DNA of 64,000 nt from Chaetorhynchus papuensis (taxonomy: Eukaryota; Chordata; Aves; Passeriformes; Rhipiduridae), in the NCBI GenBank assembly GCA_013396525.1, contig VWYX01000750.1, positions 124,001 to 188,000 on the forward strand. The letters are read 5' to 3'. Made by a program: the position numbers and the translations under genes. The notes beneath the pieces are model-generated. The model was given only the letters and a program-made list of their open reading frames with translations. It did no database searches and was not told the origin of the DNA. Every line of letters starts with the position of its first letter. The first letter of the stretch is position 1. This document shows, piece after piece, positions 49,101-61,600 of the stretch.

Positions 49101-52100
49101 CTCTGGCTGTGCCATTGTAACCCTGTGAAAATCACTTGTGCGTGCTCCAGTGAAATGGTCTCACATTTTATTTATCAGCAGCATTTATTGTAATGGAGAG
49201 AAGCCACTCTGATTCTGCTACTGCCAGTCAGATACATTCAAGTATGAAGGGGAAAAAAACCTGTAAAAGGATCAAATGAACAAAAGTTTTGATACTTTAT
49301 CAAGTAGAAAAGTTAAATGACTTGTTCTATAAAGGCACTGACATTTTTTAAGAAACTACCTCCTGTATTTAACCTTTGTGGGTTTCAACGGAATTTTAAT
49401 TTTATGTACTTCTAAGAGCTTTCATTTTGCGAGATAAATGCAATTAAACATCTGTTCCCTGCAAAATATTATGGGTCAACTGGTTTAGATTACTTCAGTT
49501 AATAGAAATATAATCATAGCTAAAACACTTTGCAAACCTTATTTAGTGGGATCACTAGGTCACAGCATTTAGTACTGCTAGTTGTAAGATTAGCTTATTG
49601 TAAAATAATTGAATTTTCCCCAGAATCATCTGCTGAAGGCACTGGTTTTAGTAAATGTAAGATAAGGAAAAATCTTAACAGTCACATCATTAAAAATGCA
49701 TGCTTACTGTCCATGGAAAATGCCCTTTATAATGGAAGCCTGTTTTGCTTGTGTTTCTCTCTCCTGGTGGTTTTGAATTGCCTCATAACTGACAATATTT
49801 ATTTAAAAAAACATCTTAGTTTGATTGAACAGGTTAAAATGTTTTGTGAGGAAAACATTTAATCAGCAGAATTCTACAAGTCAAACTTATTTCTGGAGTT
49901 TTAAAATATACAGTGTAGCCAGTGCATGGGTTAAAAATAAAGCTTTCCACTGAAAAATGTTTCCTGCCTATTGAAAGCCTGGACTACACAAAAAAAAATT
50001 CCAGGTTTTTATTTTGCTATAGATTGTTTTTTTCTGTATGACATCCAAAATAGCCACAAAACAGATCTAGACAGGAGTCAGCCCACAGCCCACAGTACAA
50101 GTAATGTACATGTTGTGCATTACTTACACAGGAGTTTGTGAAAATTAACTGGGAAAAGCAGGTTCTCCTGTTTTTTCTAGAACAGCATGTTGTCCAAGAG
50201 GATGAATATGATGTGAGCACAGCAAATGGCTGCTCTGAACAGCTTAGAAAACTCCCTGCTGGTTTACAAAGCACAGCTTTGGTGCCTGTCACCACCTTTC
50301 TCCTCCAAACAAAGCACTGCTCAGCATTCATGGGAGGTTCTGCTCAGCTGCTTGCATCCTTCATACTCTGAAATGGAGACATCTGTGGGTTTGAAACTCC
50401 TTTAGGGCTGAGATGGTGATTAAGAATAAACACAGTGAGTTAAATTTGAATGTGAAATGAAATAGGAGTTAAGTTCCTAAGCAGCTTTGAGGATCCGTGC
50501 CTGAGCTCATAAAATGCAATTAATTAGTGACTAACTGGGGACTCTCTAAGGCTCTTCCATCCTTGAGGTTTCAGTATGACATCTCCCCTCCTTAGCCTAT
50601 GTCACATGCTCTAAAGTCATCATTTTGCCACGTAAGGAGTCAGACACATTTACAGGCTCTTTGATCTAGCACAATTCCCTGTAAACCATAGCACACACGT
50701 TGCTGTGGGTTTGGCAGGGAAGGAGCAGGACTGAATGCTACCAGGCCTTAAGCACTGACAATTGTTAGGGCACTGCTTAACCTCTCCTAGTCTGCTGAGC
50801 TGTGGCAACCAGCATGGATTGCTAAAGCTGGTGGAAATTCATTGTCACTACTGGAATGTCATTAATATTTTTCCCAAAGATTACATCTATTTTTAGGTGT
50901 CAAAGTACTCCAAGCCGGTGTTCAAGCAAATTAAAAGCAGCGATTCTAGGGAAGAGGCATTTATTGATGATAAAATGCTGTGAGGACCAACAGATGTCAT
51001 TCCTTATAATAAGGCATGTGGCTCTAATTTGGCACTTCTTGCCATCAGGAGGAGCCTCGTGCAGAGCAGATGTCACTTCTAATCCTGTCTTTCATGGGTG
51101 CCTGTGCCCTGTTGGATTTGGTGTGCCAGTTCAGAGGCAGGCTCGGTGCCATGAAAGCAGATGGCTGTGAGCACAAGTCATGCTACAAAACTGGTGCTTC
51201 TAGAAGTGTGGGTGCTGAGACCGAAGGACTACCCGGGAATATCAAAATCTTCTGTGCAGGAAAATTCCCCCTAAGCAGGCTGATACATGCCATTAGTGCT
51301 TTAGTGGTAGCAGGAAATGGATGCTATCTGTATGTCCTTTCTGGTTATTTTAACTTTTGGCCAACCTGTGGTGATCCCAGGGGTCATTCTGGCAGCTGAG
51401 GGCGTTGGATAATATATGTGTCTTTGACAAAAATGCCATCAGTGCTCGCTGTTACTTTCAGAGCTCTACAGTGCCTGGGAAGTGTTGTAGTGTGGAGAAC
51501 TACCCTGCTGGGCAGCAAGGGGGAGAAGTGGCCCTTGAACTTGTATTCATCCAAATCCTCTGTAAGACAGGGCATGACTGTGCCAGACAATACCTGAAGT
51601 AAATCTGTGCTCCTGTTTCACTTCATGTACTTTTTGCTTGGTATAGAGAGTAGCATTTTGCCCAAAACATTCAGCCTAGGTCAAAATTTTGCTGCACTGA
51701 AGACAACACCTCAGTTGCCCTCACTGGGATCAAATACTGTTTTTCTTACAAATTCAGCCTTCAATAGCAATTAATTTCAGTAAATTTACTGAACGCAGGA
51801 TCCCAGAAAACCTGGTGCTTGGATATAGCTGCTTATTTACTCTCCCAAAATGAACCTTAGAGGAATTTAAATGTTTAATTGATATGTAATATGTCCTTAA
51901 CTTGTGTCAGCAAGGAGAGCTTCCAAAACATCATGAGTACGTGCTTGCCTTCAAGTGTATCTCAGGTTTTAAAAACCAGCCCTTGCTACAATTAATTGAT
52001 AGGCTTCAGTAATTACAGAGTAAGATCAAGTTACTCAAATTCTATTATGTATCTTAATCCATATGTCTAGGAGAAGCTTACAGCAGGTATGTTTCTCTCT

Positions 52101-55100
52101 TCTCAGTTAGAGAAGCAAACATTTCCCCAGTATATAATTCTACTGCTTCAGCTCCTCCGAGTACCACAGGAGACACTTCAGTGGAGGATTCATGACGTGG
52201 GATGTTTCTTGTCCCTGTGATCCTCGCTGAATGAGGAAGGGTTGCAGGGAAGATTTGGTCATGAATGACCTTTGGTGATTCAGCCCCAAGTAGTGCCAGG
52301 AGATTCCCCTTCCAGAAGGTAGATACACAGGGATGTCTGAAGGCCATTTAAAAATGTCTGTGCAGCCCAGGTATCTTTGGAAGGATTCCAGAAATCTTAT
52401 ATTATCCTTTCTAACAAACATTACAATTGATCAGCAAAATACTATGGTGTCTTCATTCAATGTCCCATGGGTTTTTAATTAGCTAGCTATGCAAGAGCTC
52501 TCAGCTAGCCAAGCATCTGTACAATCCACCAGTGGTAGACAAAGCTACCACCAACATATGGTGCCACTTTAGAACATAACAAAATGCTCGTCTTTCCTGA
52601 TAGAGATGTAGCATTTCACCAGAACCCAAATAAAATGGATTATGTGATTCCAAACTCTGGCACAGTCAGCAAGTTGTCTGCAACTCCCAGTTAACACATA
52701 CAGAGATTTTACTTTGTGTTTACTTTACAGTGAGGCTTGTAACACTTCAAGAGGGAAGAGCACATAGCTCCACTCAAGTAAGAAATGCATGTAGCTGGAT
52801 CCTAAAATACATATTTTATTTGGTGATGTGTAATGAATTAGTTAGCATTGATACAAGGAGGTGTATCAGCAGGAGGCTGTATTTCTGCTATCTATTATGT
52901 ATGAAGGACACTGAAGATGGGTTTGTGCCACAAAAATTAATCTAGATTTCAGAAACTCAGTGTCATCAAAAACAGTAAGTCATGTAAAGGAAGGAGCTTC
53001 AATTCCACCTGGCAGAGGCAAAACACCTCCACTTTTCTTAAACCCACTTTGATGTAAGTGAGGCTAAGCTGAATGAGTGCATGCAGTGGCATGGAGCATA
53101 CATGGCCCGGCTCAGTGGATGCTTCTTGGCTGCAAGTCCAGCGTGCTGGTGAGCAAGGGAAAGCCTGGAAGCCAGGCTAAGCCCAGTCTCCTGATCCCTC
53201 ACACCCTCTTCTCCACACTGTGACTGTGGTTTTTTCTGCTCTAACCCTCCCAGGAAAAGCAGCCTGGGTGGTGTCAGGATGAGCCAGCCTACAACACTTG
53301 ACCAGCTTTTGTTTAGCAGTGTAAATACAGCCTGATGGACCAAGCTTCAAAGGCCATGCGTGCAAGGGCATCCTGCTGGAAGTAGGGTTGCCAGTGCTGC
53401 CCCGGCAGCTCAACTGCCACCTGAGTTAGGAAAGCTCAGCCGGAAGAGGTGATGCTTCCCTCTGCCCTGCCAGAAACACCACCTCTGTCTTTTGCTTGCC
53501 TGGATCAGCTGCAAGTGCAGGATACAGCCTCTGGCTGCAGAAACAGTCTCAGGGCAGCTGGAGGTGAAGAAAGAGCCTCCCAGTGCATCTGCACGGAGCT
53601 GCTTTTGCAGCTCTTCCAGTGGTGGTCAACCTTGCAGGGCTCAGGTGCCCAACAGCTTTCTGCACAGCCAGACCCAGGGGCCCAAAACCATCTGACAGCA
53701 AGTGACACAGGAGAAAGGTGCTTGGCCTTAGGACTGGAGGGCACAGGAAGAAGAATGGACATGCAGCAATCCCTTAGTGATGTGTTAGTGTACAAAAGCC
53801 AAGGCTGATCACAGCTGTCATTAATCATCAACGATGGCACCAAACTCCCTCCCTAGCAGTGAGGGGGCTGCCTCAGAGGTGATCATTGGCAGTGCAGAGA
53901 CCCAAAGCTATCTAAAGCTGTGCTGACAGGCACTGCAGATTTGGCTCCTTATTTTGGTGGAAATTATCAACCTGAATTATTTACCTGAATTCAAAAGTCA
54001 GGTTTCATTTTTGAATGTAAAGTCTTTGGAAAAATCAGCTTTTATAAAGGCATGTGGTCAGGCACGAACCTCCTCTAAAATAAATATTTTACAGGGAATT
54101 ATTGCTCAAACATCTTTGTCTGAGCCAAAGAAAAATGCAATGGGAAAAAAGACTGAGCTAAGTAAGTTAGGCTTAAGCATTGTGTGGACATCAGTTCTTA
54201 AGCATCTTCTTGTTCTGGATGGAAAAGAAACCTGTCATGAGCTGGTCTCTGACCTCTTGTGTATTTGGCCTGCTAGGAAATACCAGGCACTAGCTGTCTG
54301 AAAGACAAAAACACCCAATAAGTCAGCTAGTAGTCTTATCTAGTATCATAACATCTTAATAACATTGTTAGCCCTGAGGGCCAATGATCACACTGTACCT
54401 CTTGGTCAATGGCTTTGTTTCAGCTTCAGCTCTATGTTCAATTGTGTCTCTTGAAAATTACACTGTGAAACCTCACATTGAAATATACCATGTTGGACTT
54501 CAAAACAGACACCCTTAAAGTAGTGAAATAAAAATCTCGGCTGACAGGTTGCATGTCTGGTAATCATTCTATAAAATTTACTTACCGCTGTACAAGTAAC
54601 AATCAGGAATAAAGAATGGGCATTAATTGAAGGATAGGCAAAAGTTCCAAGTTAGTGAAAAGTGTGTCTTGCAGGTTTTGGTTTTGAACATCACCTGATT
54701 ATTTCCAGTAGTTTAGGTATTTTTCTTATCAGATCATTCCCCAGGGCAGTGATTTTAAATTTCACTTTGTGCTTGCACTTGTGCTTGAAAACTGACACAC
54801 AAAAGTGCAGCCTAGTAAAACCGAGAGGAGTAATAAATCCCAGTGTTTTGCAGGTGAAAAAAAGTCTTTGCAACCTCATTCATCATCAGGTTTTCCTGCT
54901 CACTTCTCTGTCTCCGCTGTTTCCTTGCTGTGTGAATTTGGAAAGTGTCTCAACCCCTTTTTTAAAGTTTCTTCAGTTCTGTGACTGGGAAGTGATTTAG
55001 AATTGCTAAGTGTCATCACTGATGCAACAACTAGATGTAACTTCATCGTCGTTAACTTGGCATCAAGTAGTGTCCAAGGATCTTTACTCTGGAAAGGCCT

Positions 55101-56824
55101 TCCTATAACGCTGGCTAAATGTTTGTCCTTCAGTGAATGTGCACGATGCCAGTATGTTCCCAGTGTCTTTACAGTGTGATTACAGCTGTGGCAGCAGCTA
55201 TCAGCTCCAAGCCTCCTGCCAGCACAGGGAATGCTTGACCTGCTGAGAAGAGCTGGAAACTCACTCCGTGTCACAGGCTGCACACAGCTGCCCATGGGAC
55301 AGGGAACTGCAGACGCAGCTACACTCGTGCTGTAAGACTCCTCTGCAGTTTGTTTGTCAGCAAGACACAGACCCGTAGGCATTGTCAAACAAGCTGCTTT
55401 TCTAGAGAGGATGCAAATTCTCCAACAAAAGGAGACTTTATTGCCCTTGGTTGCAGACAGGGAAATCTGTAGCTGTGGGGCTCCAGAACGCAGCCCGTCC
55501 TAATGTTGTCTCCTCTCAGACCTGCCACAAAGCATGGCCTAATTTATTTCTCATTAAATGGAGAATTCTTCCCATTCATGTTCCTGCTAGTTTTACAGTT
55601 ATCTGTATTATCATATGATATTTCTGTCCTTTTTAAAAATATTTGTAAATAATTTTGGTAAAAGAACACCTATAAGAGGCACAAACTCCTAGTGATACAT
55701 ACAAGAGAGTCTTTGTTTTCTGAGGGTGAGGAGCCCCTGAAATGAGCTGCTGAAGGACAGGGCCAGATGGTGGAAGAACGGTGACAGATACAGAGGGAGA
55801 GTGGTTCAAAGGCATCTAGGAGCCAGTAGGATTTTGGTCATGGTTTTCTTAGAACACACAGCCTACAGTACGTTCCCAGCCCTAATTTCTCCATGTCTAC
55901 TGGCAAACAAGTGTAGGGGAAGAGTGGCTGCAGCTGGGACTCTCCAAAGTAACTGCAAGTCTTCAAAGGAATATTCTTCTCTTCTGTATTTTTTTTCAGA
56001 AGCAGAAGAGTCGGATTCCTTGGGGCTCATAGTGAGGAGGTGATAAAAGTGAGGCTGAGGGCCTTTAGCCCCAGCAGACCGTTAATAGCCTGTTAAACAC
56101 TCTACTGCAAAGTCAGCAGTGCTGCTCCTCATAGAGCACAGAGTCTGCAAAAATACGGGGCCTTTTATGTGGCAGCCCCCAGACAACTCACCAGGTGCTT
56201 CAAAGGCAAGCAGACTCTCCCCTGGTTTAGACAGAATGCCGAAGTGGAGGAGTAGGAGGGAAGAGGTACAATACAACAGAGGATGTGGTCACCTGGAAAC
56301 TTCACCCACTGCACATCTGGTGTTTCTGTACAGGCTTGTACTGAAAAATAAGAGGTGGTATCATGGAAGGGCAGATACTACTGATTCACCTGCTGCAGAC
56401 AGTAGTGGGAGGCATTATTTCATGATGGACTGACAGGTACCATCCGATGAATAATCTTTCTGATTCTCCTATAAGTTGATTCCTTGGAGCAAATGCAGTC
56501 TTTTATTTTCCTCCTAGATCATGAGGAATATGCGTTCTTCTAATCTTTAATTTAATTTCTTCTTTGAATGCTATCTGAACTCTGGAATCCAGCACTATGT
56601 GTAGCAAGGTGAAACTCACCTACCTCTGCTCCTGGGGAACTAGATGCTGCCCTAGTGATATCCGTGGAAGCGGCAAACATTTGCTTTTTGGGGCATATTA
56701 TACACATGTGTTGGGGTATCCCACTGTCTCTTTCGGATCTCCATCTATGAGTGAAGAGCAAAGATAATGTCTCTTAAGTTAAACATTGACCTTGTCTCAG
56801 CAAATCCTGGGTGTATTGATATTG
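49101..56824. other. Long gene-free stretch
   Basis: No splice-bounded exon, RNA gene or named repeat found. Open frames such as 52140-52421 (minus), 53449-53808 (plus) and 54900-55388 (minus, 162 codons) show no domain, no exon borders and no similarity that I recognise. Confidence 0.5.
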
Positions 56825-58100
56825 CTTTGGTGAGTTGACCTTGGCTGGCTGCCAGGCACCCACCCTGCTGCTGTCTCACTATCTCACCTCCTCTACAGGA
56901 CAAGAAAGAAAATAGGTTGAATAAGACCACAGGTAGAGATAAAGACATGGAGATCACTTACCAACTGCTGTCACAGGCAAAACAAACTTGACTTGGTAAA
57001 AATTATTTAATATATTAATAATTAAAATAGAGTTGAAAGGTGTGAAACAATGACAAAACAAAAAACTAAAATAGCTTTCCCCCACCCCTTCTTTTCCAGT
57101 CTCAACTTCACTTCTCTCTTCCCAAGTCCTCTACCTCCTCCATCCCATATCCCCATCGAGCAGCGCAGTGGGAGGAGAATGGGGGTTGCAGTCAGTTCAT
57201 TACAGCTCCTCTCTGCCATTTCTTCCATCTCACACTTCTTCCTGCTCCTGCACGGGTCTTTACCCAGAGCTGCTGTCCCTCAGGATAAACCTGCCCCAGC
57301 ATGGTTCTCGTGTCCAGGGACCACAGCTTCTTGCAGAGCCCTATTCCTGTGATGTCGCTGTTGTAACACAGATGCATAGAAAAACCACACGGAGTCCAGG
57401 GTCAGGCAGAAATAGCGGCAAGGCTGGTTAAATGGCTTTTTTCCCTGAGGTTTTTATATGTTAGTTCGCAAAAAGTGAGTTAAATGGCATAAAGTGATTG
57501 GTTCTCTGGCCATCCACCCCTCAAGGGGATTGGCCCAACTCTAACACGTCCGTTCCCAAGTGTTTTTCTAGTTGAAGCCATAACAATCCGGCAAAAACAA
57601 GTCACAGGTGCGGATATTTGATAAACTAGTAACTTTGTTTTGGTTAGCTTGCATGGGAAAGACAGAGTTCTCACAAAATGCTAGAGAGCTGAAGAAATTC
57701 GCTACTGAAGCCCTTTCAGCATCCACATCTGTGAGGGCTCTCCATGGGTGCAGCTTCCTTTGGGCCATGTCCACTTGTGCCAGTGTGGAGTTCTCCGTGG
57801 GCTGCAGTGTGAGTATCTGCCCCACCATGATCCTCTCCACAAGCTGCAGGGAAATACCTGCTTGCCCATGGTCTTGTTCGGGCTCCTTAGGGAACACCTG
57901 CTCCCTCTCAGTCACACACTTTTCCCCTCACTGCTCACTGTAGGGCAGTGTTTTGCCCTTTCTTAAGCGCATTTCCTCTCGGCTGACAGGCCAGGCTGTG
58001 CCCTGCGGTGGGTCCATTTTGGGAAGCATCTGTGCCTGATACGGTGCAGCCCCGACCCCCCTGGTGCAGGCTGCCCCTGGGGCCTCAAGACACCCAGCTC
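56825..58100 (-). mobile_element. Large ERV LTR, antisense, interrupted by a second LTR
   Basis: The plus strand starts TGAGTTGACCTTGGCTGGC, then TGCCAGGCACCCACC, and carries CATGGAGATCACTTACCAA and AAACAAACTTGACTTGG. These are characteristic of a common avian ERV LTR read in antisense. A second part (about 57640-58100) has the C-rich antisense text expected further inside the same LTR. Between them lies a shorter LTR-like insertion at 57359-57585. The distal border is uncertain because the terminal dinucleotide could not be placed. No retroviral internal genes were seen. Confidence 0.65.
57359..57585 (-). mobile_element. Short nested LTR-like element
   Basis: Bounded on the plus strand by TGTTGTAACAC and GCCATAACA, which gives inverted TGTTRT...AACA ends. 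Read on the minus strand it has two CCAAT-type boxes (plus GATTGG at 57496-57501 and 57528-57533), then a TATA-like CATATAAAAACC (plus about 57449-57460). That order suits an LTR U3 promoter. It splits the larger LTR and so inserted later. No target-site duplication is obvious at the proposed ends, so the borders may be a few bases off. Confidence 0.55.
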
Positions 58101-60260
58101 AGTGATGCAGCTCAGCTCCCTGAGTCCATTTCTTAATAAAAGATCAAAAGCTGTATTGCTTTCTTTCCTTGAGTTTTTTCATTGGAAGGGCTTGTCCAGC
58201 CACAGCACAAGGTGTGTGGCCGGTTCTCTCCAGGCTCTGGCATTTCTGATCCAGGGATCCTATGAGGCCATGTTTGTCGGCTTTCTCACCCACTCATTTA
58301 AGAAATTAGGAGATCTCTTATGCTGTGTTTTAGACAGAAAAAAGTGTTTGTAGCCGGCAGCACTTCATCTTCAATACCTAGAAAAACGTTTTAATTTGTT
58401 TTTTAATAAGAGTTATGTAACTCCCCTGGGCACCTTGTACTCCAGTGCAGGAATTGCTTCCATTTGGTCAGATTTGAGAGGTGAAATGTTCTCCTTATAA
58501 TACATTTTGCAGCTAAGAATAATGGGTTTCCATTAAAGAACACTTGAACAGCATTTCTCTGCAGACAATAATAATTTACTCTTCAAGGTTAGTGCTTCTG
58601 CAACTGAAACTTGTAAAAAAAATAGCTGGAGAAAGAAAAAAAAAAACTTTCTAGAAGTGGTGCTACCCAAACTGACTGGAATAGCTTCAGGAGTAGCTTC
58701 AGGAGTGTGATGCAGACAGCCTGAGGTGCTGCATGCTGCAGCATCTACCCGGCACCTGCCAGAAGAGATGTCCCTGTGCACAGCTGCAGAGGAGACAGGG
58801 CTAGAGCCTGGGCCAGGTTGTCTGCTGTTGAGACTTTACAGAAGTCAGCAGTGTTTTGTCAGCAGATAATTCAGCACATAAATGTTTGTTACACAGGTGA
58901 AAATCCATGTATTCTGGCTATTCAGCTCCAACCTGATATGCTGAGGGATTATGTGCACAGCTGTGTAAAGGTGACAAATGCTTCAGTTCTGTCCATGCAT
59001 AGAGGAACATTACACTATTTTGTTTGAATTTTTAATGTGGCTTGAGAAAGGTCAAATATGTTTGTAGAAGTCCATTTATACTGTAGATACACACTTTAAA
59101 TTAAGACTTATGTACAAGCAGCCTCAAAGGCACAGCAAAATTTAAAGCTGTTTTCTCAGAGCCAAAAGGTATATTCCTGTATCAGAAAAGAAGATTTTTT
59201 TTCCAACCTGCTTTTTTTCCCTAGTAGATTTTCAGTAAAGAGGCAAAAATGAAATCTCTCCTTTACTTGCACACTTTCAAGAAGCCTATGTCTTAAAAAT
59301 ATGGGAGACTTGGACATGCCAATTATACAGATAATGCTGTCATTTTCCTGCAGGCAGTACCTAACCAATATTATATTGTATCTTTGTAAAACAACTGAAA
59401 CAAAAATTGTAGGCCTTTTCTGACATCCTTTGTAATTCTTGCCACTATCTCCACTCGTTTTTTCAAACAAAATGTTCATTCTTTTGCAAATGTCCAAGTC
59501 CAGATCTGCCATAATCTTTTGCTCCTCTTACGCCTTGTAGACAGATAGGTAAAAACGACACTCCAACTTTGCCTTTTTCAAATGTTAAGAAAATATTGTT
59601 TTCCTTATGTCTACAAGGAATCTAGGATGTCATTATTCCCTAGATGGCAAGTTCAGGAGGAAACCAACCCATTAAAAGTTTTGAAAGAGGTCAATATAAG
59701 GTGGAAAACTTGGCAACCTAATATTTGTTATGAGAATATGATTGAAGTGGATGTGAGAGTTAAAGCAGAATTTTTCCTTTGTTTTTTATCTTAATATTCA
59801 ATTGTCTCTGTGATGAGAGACTATTTGTGGGAAATCTCACCTGAGCAGGAGAATTTAGAACTTTGCACCACTGAGCCTTGGTATTCCCCTTTATTTCAAA
59901 CACCAGCAGCTTCCAAGTGATAGGGTGAATATGTGGTGTGGCTCCTGTAGCAGCTACAAAATCATAAACAACTCATCCACCCAGATATTCAGGAATTCCT
60001 TTGTTTCTTTATGAGCATTGTACCCATGTACCTTTATAGAGCTAAACCAAGAGGCGTCAAGTTCCTGTTGGAATAAGACTCTAACAGCTGCCAAGACTTA
60101 ACATTAAAATAAGTAGTTGGGAACTCATTATTTCTACCTAAGGATTTGTATTGGAGAAAGTCCATGTAATTTAGCCCAAGTTGCAGTGAGAACATGTCAT
60201 TGTTAGTTATAATTGCTGATAGAAGTTCGGTCTGTATGCCACGGCTCACATACATTTTTT
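58101..60260. other. Gene-free stretch (presumed intron)
   Basis: No gene or named repeat recognised. It lies directly upstream of the candidate exon and is presumably the end of its preceding intron. Confidence 0.5.
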
Positions 60261-60310
60261 ATGGACTTTTAATTAGTGGACTTTTATGGACTTATAATTA
60301 GTGCAATTCC
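60261..60310. repeat. 25-bp tandem duplication before the splice acceptor
   Basis: Two 25-bp units, at 60261-60285 and 60286-60310, both begin ATGGACTT and contain TAATTAGTG. They end 12 bp before the acceptor AG of the exon, so they cover the normal branch-point interval. Confidence 0.8.
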
Positions 60311-60322
60311 GGTCTCCTGCAG

Positions 60323-60481
60323 GTTCCAGCGTCGGAAATGAAGAGCAGACCACCCCTAGGACATCTGCACCTTCTAAAGATGTTCCCAAGGGGAGCAGCA
60401 AGAGCACGACGCAGGTATCGAGCAGCACGGCTCCACGCAGGAGCTTGCTGCCAGCCCCAAAAACTGCCACAGCACCCGCTG
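60323..60481 (+). CDS. MTUS2: Internal coding exon, tentatively MTUS2
   Basis: A 159-bp internal exon. The acceptor is CTCCTGCAG at 60314-60322 and the donor is CTG/GTAAGT at 60481/60482. The exon starts and ends in phase 1, so skipping it would keep the frame. The open frame through it encodes about 53 residues beginning (G)SSVGNEEQTTPRTSAP and ending in a SKSTTQVSSSTAPRRSLLPAP-type segment, then KTATAPAG. The peptide is basic, disordered and rich in Ser, Thr, Pro and Lys, with no enzymatic domain. CpG is clearly higher than in the flanking intron, as expected for constrained coding DNA. The APRRSLLPAPK region resembles what I recall of the Ser/Pro-rich part before the C-terminal coiled coil of MTUS2 (TIP150), which tracks microtubule plus ends with EB1. 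MTUS2 has very large introns, which fits the otherwise gene-free window. The exon call is stronger than the gene name; MTUS1 or another microtubule-associated protein remains possible. Confidence 0.55.
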
Positions 60482-61226
60482 GTAAGTGCTCCAACCTTAA
60501 AACACCACCTGTGTTAAACCAAGAAATGCAGAAATCCTGTTGTGATGCTGTTTTACTGCTTGCTTTTAATTAATTTTCACGCCATCCTTGGGCCCATTGC
60601 CAGTGTGCTGATTTGGACTCCATTTACTGGAGTCTCTTTTAAACACTGTCAACAAGACGGCTATAATCTAATTTTGTGAGATGTGCGTGGATTTGAAGGC
60701 ATTTGCTGTCCCTAACTACACATATCAGAGATTTAGTGTATATATTGTTGGTTCTCACCAAGCAGCTTTTTGAAAACATTGCACTGCTTTAGAGACCAAA
60801 GCATTCCACTGAGCAGATAATTCATTGCTAGGTATGCCTGCAGTGATGAGAATATTGGCCTCTAGGTTTAAGTATTTTTTTTTTTCACTCAGAGAGGCAG
60901 AAGGAGGCAAGCAAACATAGCAAAAAAACCTCCCTAGTCTTGTTTTCAAATTGTTTCCTTGCCTGAACTCTCCTTCTGTTCAATTCAGTTATGTCTCACA
61001 TGGCCCATTCCATCAAGTTCAGATTAGATCTAACAGTTTAGATTTCAAAATAAATAATTTTATCCAGGCTGGCTCTTAACTCAGCAGTGTTTCATCTCTA
61101 CGTAAGTTCCATTGGGTTTGATAACACATTGCTAATGGAACTGGGAAGGAAAAATCAGTGCAAAATTTGAGACAAACACTTTATGAATTGCTAATTCGTG
61201 TCACCTAGTTTCAAGATGGAATAACC
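60482..61226. other. Intron downstream of the exon
   Basis: Follows the GTAAGT donor. Contains only AT-rich sequence and a short T-run near 60877-60885; no gene or repeat recognised. Confidence 0.5.
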
Positions 61227-61600
61227 TGTTGTAGTGGTTTGACCTTGGCTGGACACCAGATACCCCCCAAACCAACCAGACAGAGGGAGATAAATACAAT
61301 AAAAGGCTCATGGGTCAAGATAAGGACGAGGGGATAACTCAGCAATTACCATGCCATAAACTTGCCTGGTTTATTCTGGAAGGAAGCTAAACATGGAAGT
61401 AGGGTTACCTGTCTGCGTTATGCAAACAATCAGACACAGTTCCTGAACAGGGGCAGCCGACAAATTTAGGAAGTTGTTATTATACACAAGAGACAGAAAC
61501 AAAAGAAACTATGTTAGTCCAATGCTCTGGCTTAACTTTTTATGAGCCAAGTTAGCAGCATGTATCTGTGGCCAATTCATTACTTTTTTTCTTTTTTTAA
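61227..61600 (-). mobile_element. ERV LTR, antisense, partial or divergent
   Basis: Begins on the plus strand with TGTTGTAGTGGTTTGACC and CTTGGCTGGACACCAG, the same start as the LTR at 56825. It continues with CTCATGGGTCAAGATAAGGA. On the minus strand there is an AATAAA polyadenylation signal (plus TTTATT at about 61370-61375) and a TATA-like CATAAAAAG (plus about 61537-61545) in proper LTR order. Beyond about 61380 it no longer resembles the 56825 copy, so it belongs to a related subfamily or is recombinant. The right border is approximate. No internal viral genes are adjacent. Confidence 0.6.

Noticed and set aside
54900..55388. 162-codon minus-strand ORF, the longest in the window
   Set aside because: The translation is Ser/Thr/Leu-rich without any motif, and it has no exon borders or promoter context. 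At this length one or two such ORFs are expected by chance in 64 kb.
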